Shown here in pieces: positions 1 through 7,336 of a DNA stretch of 12,779 bases. Made by a program: the position numbers and the translations under genes. The DNA lies in assembly GCA_903930515.1 (NCBI GenBank), contig CAIYYW010000028.1, forward strand, positions 1 through 12,779, written 5' to 3'. The number at the start of each line of letters is the position of its first letter. Within the stretch, counting starts at the first letter, position 1. The DNA is from an uncultured delta proteobacterium. Its GTDB lineage: Bacteria > RBG-13-61-14 > DRUE01. Under the pieces are notes generated by a model. The model searched no databases, was not told the origin of the DNA, and saw only the letters and a program-made list of their open reading frames with translations.

Positions 1-3000
1 ACTCCCATTGTTGAAAACAAAATCTATTTTATTCACTTTACTGCCATTCGGCGGGGCGAATCTATAGGTAAATTTCCAATTCTCGTTACCTTCCTTCTCC
101 ATAGGGCAGCCCGGCTCCTTGGTCCATTTGCTACCATCGTTAAAATGGATATGAGGTGTTTTCCATGCCGAGTGATAATGAATTGTTATATGATCATAAA
201 TTGACCGCGATTTATTTATATTTGGTATAATGGAGAATAGCATGCTTCCAAGCTTTTTTATAACCGTTTCTTCCGAATGGTCGAACATGCCAGCAACTGA
301 ATTATTGAGCTCTTCGATAATGGGTTCAGCTTCTTTCTCAAATCCTTCAAAGGCGTCTTTCTTTTTTAATCCTTCAATAAGATCGTCCATTGGATTGGAG
401 TATTCTGCGCACTTTCGCTTTAAACGCTTATCCACCCAATTAAGACCCCAATGATCGGATTCTTGGAATTCAATTTTTATTTTTTCAATATCTTCCAGCA
501 AATCTCTCAAGGCTATCTTTTTCGTCTCGCGCTCTTTCTCGCTCCTATTTTCGTTTTTGAGTTGATCTTTTGCACTGTTTATCACATTCTCAATTGTGGA
601 CCGTGTGTTCTCCACATGGGAAAGGTAAACTGGCAGTTGCTGGTCCATGAGATAATGGCTGACAGTCTGTCGCATCTCGTCAAATTCCGGGTCGTGGCCC
701 TTAACCGCCTCGATGAAAAACACTTTAGGATCTTTAATGCCAATAGATTTAAGCTGTTGAGAGACGTGCTTTTGAATTTCATCTTGATCCTTCTTATCTT
801 TGAATAAGGCTTTCCTTGTAATAGTAAAAAATAGCTTGCGATCACGTTCCTTCTTATCCAAGCTATAACGCTTAAGAATTAAGAGGTTTTCATGGTCTTC
901 CCTCCCAGCCGCCTGCTGGGAGAGAAAACAATAAAGTATCGGACTAGAACGGTACTGAAGAAAGTCCCGTGCCATTTGGCGATGATGCGGAATTGGCGAG
1001 TCCGTTCCGGGCGTATCAATAAAGGAGATATGCTTTAAGAGGGGGTGGTTGAAACCAACCGTCACCATGTTGAGGCGTAGGGCAATTTCTGGTTTTTTAA
1101 TCGTGGCAAACAGTTCAGGCAAAGGCATACCAGGAATCAGTTCTGGAGGCTTCTTTGCAAAACGCCTGATCACCACTCGTTCGGGTACCTCCTTTGTTAT
1201 ACGCACTTTCTCGACCTTGACGGTTGATCCATTGGGGGTCATTGGAGAAAATCCAGGTTCTCCAAAATACAAATAGTCTATCTTTCGGCCTTTTATCAAG
1301 GAACGAAGATTATCTAAAAGCCCGCTATCGGTCGTTTCCCTAAACGTTATCGGTTTTGATAAAAGGCCGCGTGCGGTGTCAGGCTTCAAAGTGTATAGTT
1401 CACAATCAGCAAGATTAACATGACCGGTATCCAACAACCATACATCAAATGCCTCAATCTCCTGATGGTGGACCTTAAAGGCATCTTTTCCCAATGATGG
1501 AGCCGGGCTTAAAAATGTCAACTCCACTTCGTCCTGCCAGTCTGCTTTTAAAAGCATCTGTTTCTCAGCATAGACTATTCGGTTGACTGTGGACGTCTCT
1601 GGCTTGACACCGGTAGGCAGAAATTCGGATTTTTTGTCATCAGTGGGAACCTCTAAAAGAGCGTTTATAACCGCCGATTTGCCTGAGCTAAACATGCCCA
1701 AAAGGGCAATTTCACTTCGACCGTCTTTAACACTATTGCTGATTGACTCAAGGACCTTGACCTGGGTGGCGGTAAAATCTAACTTTTTTTTCTGATTTAA
1801 AAGGCTGTATATTATTTGTTGAAGGTCGTCTCGAGCTTTCGCCAATTCTGACGCGAATGCGATTTTTTTATCTTCAGGAGGGGAATTGTCCGATTTCGTT
1901 CCTTTTGGCGGCTCGGCTTTGGCACACTCTATATTATATAAATCAATCAAATTCTGGACATTTTTCTCTAATTCGGCTTCATCCTCATACTTCTTGTTTA
2001 TCCCTTGATTGCATAAGCGATTGATGCGGCAGCAACGATCAATTAGATCAGTGATCCTTTTTTCCAGCTCGATGATGTTTTGCTTCTCGTTTTCATTACC
2101 AGTGACAAACCATTTCTCCAATACAACCAGTAGCCTGAGGGCCTCAAGGCGCTCGTCGATCAAGGTGCCTTTTGCCGCCAAATTCAAGGCCTTGTGAAAG
2201 GCCTGCCAGCCGCTTTCGGCTAACCCCTGCTTTCTTTGCTCCAGGAGACGACCAATTTCGGATAACAGATCAGCGATCTGGCGGCGGCGAAGGATGGCTA
2301 ATGCACAGAGCAGAACTCCACTCTCTGGGCTGGCGGGGATAGCCAATGATTTAATATTCATCTGCAGGGATACGGGAAGGGCCGCTTGGGGTAATTTCCA
2401 GTATTCAAGCTCTAATGCTGAGCGTGTGGGCGAAAGCTCCTCCTTGCGGATGTTGAGCATTAGCACGGACGGGTAGTTTCGGCAAGCCTCTAACGTCAGT
2501 TGGTCAGCATCGGATAGGCCGCGCGAATGGCAAAGATAGAAAATGACGGTGTGTTCGTCCAGGCTGCTCTTGACCATCCACCAGTTTTTATGGTCAGGAG
2601 TTAGGCTGGGCATGTCAATAAAACGCAGATTCCAGGATTTTAGTAGAGGGTGGGGAAGCTGGATGGACAGCCGGGCCACCTCTTGCCCTCTGGTTATTCT
2701 GACCACCTCGTCATAAAGCCGCCAGATGGAGTCCTTTTGGGTCGGCTGAAGCGTAATAATCTTTGTTGTTGCTCCGCCCCCGTTCCCCAAGGTGGCGAAA
2801 GCCTCAAGGTGTTTACCATAACGCAACTCAATGGGATAAACAGTGTCCGGCCCGGCCTTTTCTGGGAACCGTGCTAGGCCGTGTTTTTCCAGATCGAGCA
2901 GTGCATTAATCAACGCCGTTTTGCCGGAATCGGAAGGACCGAGCAGGGCGATGACCAATGGAGGAGGTTTAATCGGGTTTGAGACCCGAACATCTAAGTT

Positions 3001-3081
3001 TCGCAACATAAAGCGGTAATCAGCCTCTATGTCATCGAGATTAGAAGCGAGAGTTAATATCTCTTCAGGCTGACAAATCAA
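1..3081 (-). CDS. Tandem dynamin-like GTPase with C-terminal CBM25-like module (3' end cut by window)
   Basis: The frame is open from the TTG at 3081 to base 1: 1,027 codons with no stop. GTPase domain 1 has the P-loop GPSDSGKT (residues 48-55), a switch-I threonine at T80 before a YPIELRYG stretch, DMPS (156-159) where DTPG is usual, and NIRK (210-213) where NKxD is usual. A helical, coiled-coil-like region and a charged linker rich in Lys, Pro and Asp (about 380-420) follow. GTPase domain 2 has GMFSSGKS (462-469), LPTGVKPETST (488-498), a true DTPG (689-692) and a weak G4, TRKA (755-758). After more helical sequence, residues 964-1027 resemble a CBM25 starch-binding module: HYHSAWKTPHIHF, KWTKEPG and FVFNNGS. 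No membrane hairpin is visible. TTG was chosen because it overlaps the preceding stop (TTGA) and keeps the amphipathic helix before domain 1; the ATG at 3009 is the alternative. It is the last visible gene of the dynamin operon. The family call is firm; the function is unknown. Confidence 0.88.
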   Translation of the reverse strand, partial: MICQPEEILTLASNLDDIEADYRFMLRNLDVRVSNPIKPPPLVIALLGPSDSGKTALINALLDLEKHGLARFPEKAGPDTVYPIELRYGKHLEAFATLGNGGGATTKIITLQPTQKDSIWRLYDEVVRITRGQEVARLSIQLPHPLLKSWNLRFIDMPSLTPDHKNWWMVKSSLDEHTVIFYLCHSRGLSDADQLTLEACRNYPSVLMLNIRKEELSPTRSALELEYWKLPQAALPVSLQMNIKSLAIPASPESGVLLCALAILRRRQIADLLSEIGRLLEQRKQGLAESGWQAFHKALNLAAKGTLIDERLEALRLLVVLEKWFVTGNENEKQNIIELEKRITDLIDRCCRINRLCNQGINKKYEDEAELEKNVQNLIDLYNIECAKAEPPKGTKSDNSPPEDKKIAFASELAKARDDLQQIIYSLLNQKKKLDFTATQVKVLESISNSVKDGRSEIALLGMFSSGKSAVINALLEVPTDDKKSEFLPTGVKPETSTVNRIVYAEKQMLLKADWQDEVELTFLSPAPSLGKDAFKVHHQEIEAFDVWLLDTGHVNLADCELYTLKPDTARGLLSKPITFRETTDSGLLDNLRSLIKGRKIDYLYFGEPGFSPMTPNGSTVKVEKVRITKEVPERVVIRRFAKKPPELIPGMPLPELFATIKKPEIALRLNMVTVGFNHPLLKHISFIDTPGTDSPIPHHRQMARDFLQYRSSPILYCFLSQQAAGREDHENLLILKRYSLDKKERDRKLFFTITRKALFKDKKDQDEIQKHVSQQLKSIGIKDPKVFFIEAVKGHDPEFDEMRQTVSHYLMDQQLPVYLSHVENTRSTIENVINSAKDQLKNENRSEKERETKKIALRDLLEDIEKIKIEFQESDHWGLNWVDKRLKRKCAEYSNPMDDLIEGLKKKDAFEGFEKEAEPIIEELNNSVAGMFDHSEETVIKKLGSMLFSIIPNINKSRSIYDHITIHYHSAWKTPHIHFNDGSKWTKEPGCPMEKEGNENWKFTYRFAPPNGSKVNKIDFVFNNGS

Positions 3082-4541
3082 TATTTTCGGCGTTCCTTAT
3101 CTACAACATCAATTAGGGTTAAGAGGTCTGCGTATGTCCCCTGCCAGTTATATTTCTTCTCATAATTTTTCCGTACAGCCTCAATACGCTTTTTGAACTC
3201 AGTGATAAATACTTCATTGGAGAAGGGGATTTGTTGGGTTATGTCCTCACTAATCACTTCAATTAAGCGTTCCAGGCGAGGGCCAATCATGGTTTCGATA
3301 GCGAAATAAAGAGTTGTTTCGATGCGCGCCTGCGGTGTCTTGCCTTGAAGATCGTCTAGCTTCTGGCGCAACCGTTTTTTCCAATCATCAATAGTGGATG
3401 ATGATTCCAACTTTTGGTTGACGCCAGCATTGTGCTCGGTTTCTTTTAAAGCGCTCAAGGCTTCGTTTTTTGCCGCATCCAGAACTATCTGTATATCAGT
3501 CTCGCGCATATGATCTGCGGCTTCGCGAGTCTTTTCAGACAGCCAATCGGGGTTAATGGCAACTGCCGCTGGATACTCGATACTGATGGATCTGGCCATT
3601 TCGTCCAGTTTGCGGTGAATGGCCTCAGCTTCATTCCGGTAAATGCAGGCTGGTTGGTTTAGCACTTCGTCAAGCTCGGCTACGAATGTGCGCCAAGTGT
3701 CCAGGAACGGCCACAGAGCGTCATCGATATCACCCACACCTTTTCTGGAAATCCAGCCGGAAAGGCCAAATGCGGTCTTCTGGGCGGCGCTGTCGAAACG
3801 CATGCGCCATTCGCGCAGGCTGTCTCGCACCGTTAATAGGGCATTGTTCGCAATGTGGTGAATATGGGTGGCCGCTTGTCCAAAAAGCGCTTCGCTGTTT
3901 TGGATGGTTTGGGCGGCTTTGCTACGTTCACGCTCAGCCTCTTGCATTGATGCCTTGGCCTTTTCAAGAACCAAAACAAGAACCTCAAGGAAAGCTCCAG
4001 TATGAAGCATAATTTCTGCTTGTTGAAATATGCTCCTCAAAAAATCGGCAAGTTTTTTAGGAGCATCATTACGCCAAAAAAGCCATTCGACTCCATGGGG
4101 CTTCAGTCCTCGCAATAGCCGCAGGTTTTCAATCTCTTTTATTGCGGTTTTTTGATCATCCTCGCCCCCCATGACTTCAAGTTCGGTCACAACCAGCCTT
4201 GCCGGGCGACCGGCTTTTATAAGCTTAATAAGAGCCTCCGCTTCTTCTTTTGCTAGCGCCGCATAGGCAGGGGTCGCCACGATCACTACATCTGCCAGAA
4301 CCGCTGGTGAGACCATTTCCAAAGGCATCTGCACCACCGTACAAAGGTGTTTTTCATCAATCTCATGGCTGATGACCTCGATGCCCTTTTTCGATATGCC
4401 TGTCATCGCACAGATGGGTGGACCACTTAAAAACGCCTCCATCCGATCAAAGTCCGATGAAAAATCGATCCCGAGTGCCGCGATGGTCCGGCGAGCTGAG
4501 GCAATCATCATTAACGGGTCGGAAAAGGCTTTGCCGCTCAT
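3078..4541 (-). CDS. Degenerate dynamin-like protein (probable pseudo-GTPase), 487 aa
   Basis: The protein has the layout of a small bacterial dynamin: a short alpha/beta N-terminal domain, then a long helical stalk-like part (about 170-487). The positions where GTP motifs belong can be placed but are not functional. The P-loop position reads TGISKKGI (47-54) instead of GxxxxGKS. QMPL (71-74) replaces DTPG. TELE (119-122) replaces NKxD after a normal ADVVIVATPAYAAL strand and helix. Only about 17 residues separate the first two motifs, so the switch-I part is essentially missing. No clear membrane segment is seen. The ATG overlaps the stop of the upstream GTPase gene (ATGA) and has AAGGAG 7 bases upstream; its own stop overlaps the next start. 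By analogy with paired dynamins, I infer a non-hydrolysing partner or scaffold for the two neighbouring GTPases. The homology is inferred from motif order and context, and an unrelated helical protein is the alternative. Confidence 0.8.
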   Translation of the reverse strand: MSGKAFSDPLMMIASARRTIAALGIDFSSDFDRMEAFLSGPPICAMTGISKKGIEVISHEIDEKHLCTVVQMPLEMVSPAVLADVVIVATPAYAALAKEEAEALIKLIKAGRPARLVVTELEVMGGEDDQKTAIKEIENLRLLRGLKPHGVEWLFWRNDAPKKLADFLRSIFQQAEIMLHTGAFLEVLVLVLEKAKASMQEAERERSKAAQTIQNSEALFGQAATHIHHIANNALLTVRDSLREWRMRFDSAAQKTAFGLSGWISRKGVGDIDDALWPFLDTWRTFVAELDEVLNQPACIYRNEAEAIHRKLDEMARSISIEYPAAVAINPDWLSEKTREAADHMRETDIQIVLDAAKNEALSALKETEHNAGVNQKLESSSTIDDWKKRLRQKLDDLQGKTPQARIETTLYFAIETMIGPRLERLIEVISEDITQQIPFSNEVFITEFKKRIEAVRKNYEKKYNWQGTYADLLTLIDVVDKERRKY

Positions 4542-6394
4542 GCCGCGACTCCTTTGCTTTCATCACTGATCAAATTCTCTAGGTTCTTAAGAGTGTCATG
4601 TGCCTGGTTCCAGCTTTGAACTAAGTCAATTAAACGGCTCTTTTCGACTTCTTTTTCATCGTTTCCTTCACGGAGCCGATTCTTTATTGAATCGAATATC
4701 TGCTGATTAACCTTTTTAAAATGATCGGAAAGTTCCATGACCAACTTTTTTCTCTCGGTGCGAATACGCATGCGGGTTTCTCTTTTAATACGGTTGATTC
4801 GTGCGTCCAATTTGCCCATGAATCCGCCAACACCGAACAGGCTAGAAATAAGAAGAACGGCGTCCACAAAGGCGCCTCCTGGAATGAAGGCCAAGGCAAT
4901 GAAGGATGCAATTGTTGCTGCAAGACCTAAGGTTAGTTCGACCATTAAATTGCTCAGTTGGCGATTGATGGCCTCAGTATTAAATGGTGCGCCATCCTTG
5001 GCTTGATTTATCTCAGCACCAATCTCTTGCCATTCAATTTGTAAAAGGCTTTGGACGTTATCTTTAAGTCTGGTTACTAAAAATTCATAATGGGTTTTAG
5101 GAAATAGATCCTCAAATTCTCGTTTCCATTTATCAAGGTTACGCTGGCTCTGTTTTTCGCTGACTTTTCCTAGAAGAGCCTTAATGCCCTCCCCCAGAGA
5201 TTCCAAAGATATATCGGCGCGTCGGTCTATGAAAACATCCACTGCGTCATTGAGATCGTTGATGAACTCCCCAACATGCAGGTCCACCGCATCACTTATC
5301 TTTTCATCAAGAAATGGCTTTTTGGGAGCCATGACTTTATTAATTATCCGATCAGCCTCCGATAAATCTTCCTTTATAGCTTTGACTTTGGTTTCCGCAC
5401 GACCTAGTTCTTCGCGTACTCCGCCGCGCAGTTTCTCTAACAGGTCATTGATGCCTTTCTGGGTTGCAACAACCCGTTGTTCCGCTGCTTTGCCGCTTCC
5501 AAGCAGATATTCCTGCAAAAGGGCTTGGCGGAATGGGGCATATCCCCAGTGGTCAAGTTCCTTGGTGACGGCTTCAAAATTTTCCTCTCCGGAGTTTTGT
5601 AGTGCTTCTAGCAACTGACGAACTTTAACAGCACTGAAGGTGATGGGGGCGTTTTCTATTACATCGCCGAAAAGTTGGCGGGCCTCATCTAAAGCCTTTT
5701 CCAATTCGCCTTCCGAAACACGGTCTGCGTTGGAAACGATACAAAACATCTTCTTACCCGTAGTCCGGAGCCGTTCGGCTAACTCCACGGCCCGCTCGCC
5801 ACCAGGCTTGAGAGCGTTGATTACCAGAATCGCCACGTCGGCGATGTGGAGGGAATTAAGAGTCACCTGATCGTCTTGGGCGTTGGCGCCCAATCCGGGA
5901 GTGTCAATAATTATCATATTTTTAAGGAGCTCGTTGTTCACGTGCAACACCACCCGAGCACCCTTGCCCGAAACCGAGCGGCCTTGCTCTGTACGTTGAT
6001 CAGTATATTTAGCAGCGTCCACAAGTGACCCGGCAAAGACGGTTTTTGCCTTTTCGCCATCACCCACGACTACCTCGCCTCTCTCCTCTTCACTCCACCA
6101 TAATTCAGTAACGGCTCCCGTTGTGGGTGTGACTCCCTCGACGACGATGTCTTTGCCACCAAGAATGGCGTTGATAAAGGCGCTTTTCCCAGCCTTGAAA
6201 TCGCCAACAACGGAGATGCGGAACGGCTCGTCGTATCGCCTGCGAATGTCAGCTACCTTGCTGGCAATGCTAGTGCATGTATAAAGAGTGGACTCGCTTC
6301 GCACATTATCAAGTCGCTCCAACCCCTTGATGGTCTTTTCGGTGTACTCAAGAGTATCCATCCATTCTCTGCGGACCGCTGAGGAAACATACAT
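4538..6394 (-). CDS. Dynamin-like GTPase with C-terminal membrane hairpin, 618 aa
   Basis: This is a canonical bacterial dynamin-like protein: a large GTPase that self-assembles on membranes and remodels them. Visible motifs are the P-loop GDFKAGKS (64-71), TPTT (89-92) for switch I, IIIDTPGLG around 161-169 for G3, and SNAD (221-224) at the NKxD position, where only the Asp is kept. Helical stalk sequence with heptad-like stretches follows. A hydrophobic hairpin at about 486-527 has two apolar stretches around FIPGGAF, where related proteins insert in or dip into the bilayer. A basic helical tail ends the protein. I chose the ATG at 6394 because AAGGGGG sits about 6 bases upstream. The frame stays open up to a TTG at 6508, but that 38-residue extension has no family features. 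It is the first gene of the operon and overlaps the next by 4 bp. The GTPase call is firm; the cellular role (repair, vesiculation or defence) is open. Confidence 0.92.
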   Translation of the reverse strand: MYVSSAVRREWMDTLEYTEKTIKGLERLDNVRSESTLYTCTSIASKVADIRRRYDEPFRISVVGDFKAGKSAFINAILGGKDIVVEGVTPTTGAVTELWWSEEERGEVVVGDGEKAKTVFAGSLVDAAKYTDQRTEQGRSVSGKGARVVLHVNNELLKNMIIIDTPGLGANAQDDQVTLNSLHIADVAILVINALKPGGERAVELAERLRTTGKKMFCIVSNADRVSEGELEKALDEARQLFGDVIENAPITFSAVKVRQLLEALQNSGEENFEAVTKELDHWGYAPFRQALLQEYLLGSGKAAEQRVVATQKGINDLLEKLRGGVREELGRAETKVKAIKEDLSEADRIINKVMAPKKPFLDEKISDAVDLHVGEFINDLNDAVDVFIDRRADISLESLGEGIKALLGKVSEKQSQRNLDKWKREFEDLFPKTHYEFLVTRLKDNVQSLLQIEWQEIGAEINQAKDGAPFNTEAINRQLSNLMVELTLGLAATIASFIALAFIPGGAFVDAVLLISSLFGVGGFMGKLDARINRIKRETRMRIRTERKKLVMELSDHFKKVNQQIFDSIKNRLREGNDEKEVEKSRLIDLVQSWNQAHDTLKNLENLISDESKGVAA

Positions 6395-6402
6395 TTTTAG
6401 CC

Positions 6403-6409
6403 CCCTTCT
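6403..6409 (-). promoter_or_regulatory. Ribosome binding site that fixes the start of dynamin gene 1
   Basis: A purine block, GAAGGGGGC, precedes CTAAAA-ATG on the minus strand. It supports initiation at 6394 rather than at the TTG at 6508, which has only a distant GAGGGG block. Confidence 0.6.
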
Positions 6410-6427
6410 TTTTCCTTTAGTATAACC

Positions 6428-6451
6428 CCGGTCAATGTCAGATCCGGTCAA
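6428..6451. repeat. Direct repeat pair CCGGTCAA-N8-CCGGTCAA in the dynamin leader
   Basis: Two identical 8-base units (6428-6435 and 6444-6451) are spaced 16 bp start to start, in the predicted leader about 95-115 bp downstream of the predicted transcription start. The arrangement fits a regulator binding site, but no regulator gene is nearby and chance is possible. A TATACT box close by lacks a good -35. Confidence 0.35.
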
Positions 6452-6549
6452 TACCGGCGTATTTTTTCCAGAGTTTCGGAGGGTGGGGCAAGCAATCGGC
6501 ATATCCAAAACAAACCCCTCAACTTCTTCACCCCTTGATACTGGTTGCA

Positions 6550-6578
6550 GTTGTATCAGGATTCCATACCAATGTCAA
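6550..6578 (-). promoter_or_regulatory. Sigma70-like promoter of the dynamin operon
   Basis: On the minus strand TTGACA (6578-6573, perfect -35) is followed by a 17-base spacer and TACAAC (6555-6550, 4 of 6 to TATAAT). It points at the first dynamin gene and would give a leader of about 150 nt before the ATG at 6394. It is the best promoter match in this gap. Confidence 0.6.
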
Positions 6579-6643
6579 GTAAAAAATGCAATTCCCAATT
6601 TGGGGACGGGGTGTGTATGGACAGAGGTCGGGTACCCCTATCC

Positions 6644-6695
6644 AGCTAAAAAGAGGGCCTGGATGCGCCCTCTTGATTGGCTGTCAGGAAGGACT
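6644..6695. repeat. 52-bp intergenic repeat, copy A
   Basis: It matches 9997-10048 at 47 of 52 positions without gaps, in the same orientation. Both copies lie 3' of a minus-strand gene. Copy A holds a perfect hairpin and T tract and so doubles as a terminator. Confidence 0.85.
6648..6674 (-). terminator. Rho-independent terminator of the thiolase-DUF35 operon
   Basis: On the minus strand a perfect 8-bp stem, AAGAGGGC / GCCCTCTT (6674-6667 and 6658-6651), with the 8-base loop GCATCCAG runs into a five-T tract ending at 6648. It lies about 85 bp past the DUF35 stop and upstream of the dynamin promoter, so it should insulate the two units. Confidence 0.7.
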
Positions 6696-6759
6696 CTGAT
6701 CCGGAAAAAGTCAACCAACGGGCGGCGTTGCCATATCCTCCCCAGGATCATTCGTAAAA

Positions 6760-7335
6760 TTAGAGATGGAATCCCTTGGGCGGTTTTTTGGTGTCGGCCG
6801 TGACCCAGGCCAGGTCTGTTATGGTGTATGTGGGCTTAACTCGGAAGACCGGCTTTACTCGCTGTCCGATCTCCGGCTCTCCCACCAGCAGATAGCTTTT
6901 GAGGATTGTGGACACGCCCTCAAACTCCAAGTCAATGAAGCGGATGGGGGTTTCCAAGGTGTTAAAAGCGCCGGTGCGCGAGGTCACCACATACGAATAA
7001 ATGCGCGCGGTCTTGCGGGCCTTGGCGGTGAGGTCCACGATTTTCATTTTGGCCAGGCAGTCCGGGCAGAAGATGCGGAAGGGGATATAGATTGATCCTT
7101 TGTATTCGCACTTGTTGTTCACGCACTGTGTCCCCAGTAGCCTGCCCTGGGCCAGCCCCTCAAAGAAAGGGGCCTCTCCTCCGTAGGAATGCATATGCAC
7201 CAGCCGGCGGGGGTTGGTCACCCCGCAGAGCTTGCCGTCCTTGCGCCGGATCGGCGTGTTCGGTTCGGGGGTGGAGAACTCTCCCTTGATTTTGTAAGCT
7301 CCCTTTTCAATCCAAACTTTGGCTTGATTATTCAT
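6760..7335 (-). CDS. DUF35 Zn-ribbon/OB-fold protein, thiolase partner, 191 aa
   Basis: This is a member of the DUF35 family of small acyl-CoA-associated proteins, which form complexes with thiolases. Known examples are the archaeal thiolase/HMG-CoA synthase complex, where the DUF35 protein bridges two enzymes, and BbsA, the partner of the BbsB thiolase in anaerobic toluene degradation. A rubredoxin-like zinc knuckle is visible as C71-x4-C76 and C90-x2-C93. The beta-rich OB-fold part follows (about 105-175), starting at the ARIYSYVVTSR strand. The N-terminal 60 residues are longer than in the smallest family members. The start is one base after the thiolase stop, and its ribosome site (AAGGAGGAG) lies within the last thiolase codons, so the two are co-translated. 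Its likely job is substrate channelling or stabilisation for the thiolase-like protein. The substrate is unknown. Confidence 0.88.
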   Translation of the reverse strand: MNNQAKVWIEKGAYKIKGEFSTPEPNTPIRRKDGKLCGVTNPRRLVHMHSYGGEAPFFEGLAQGRLLGTQCVNNKCEYKGSIYIPFRIFCPDCLAKMKIVDLTAKARKTARIYSYVVTSRTGAFNTLETPIRFIDLEFEGVSTILKSYLLVGEPEIGQRVKPVFRVKPTYTITDLAWVTADTKKPPKGFHL

Positions 7336-7336
7336 C

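Larger units (their letters stand above)
6395..6759. other. Intergenic region between dynamin cassette and DUF35 gene
   Basis: This gene-free stretch of 365 bp separates the low-GC dynamin operon from the GC-rich genes. It contains the terminator/repeat copy A, the cassette promoter, a pair of CCGGTCAA direct repeats and a small inverted repeat, AATAC-CGGC-GTATT (6450-6463). An open frame on the plus strand (6435-6803) has no family features and no ribosome site, and is not called. Confidence 0.7.

Noticed and set aside
6395-6508. N-terminal extension of dynamin gene 1 from a TTG at 6508
   Set aside because: The extension shows no conserved features, and a strong purine block precedes the ATG at 6394.
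6591-6640. CCCAATTTGGGG and GGGTACCCC near 6600 as a REP-type or transposase-linked element
   Set aside because: The stems are very short, no second copy or Y1 transposase is in the window, and the resemblance to known GGGGAC-type repeats is too loose.
6435-6803. Plus-strand open frame of 122 codons across the intergenic region
   Set aside because: It runs through the promoter, terminator and the 3' end of the DUF35 gene, with no domain or ribosome site.
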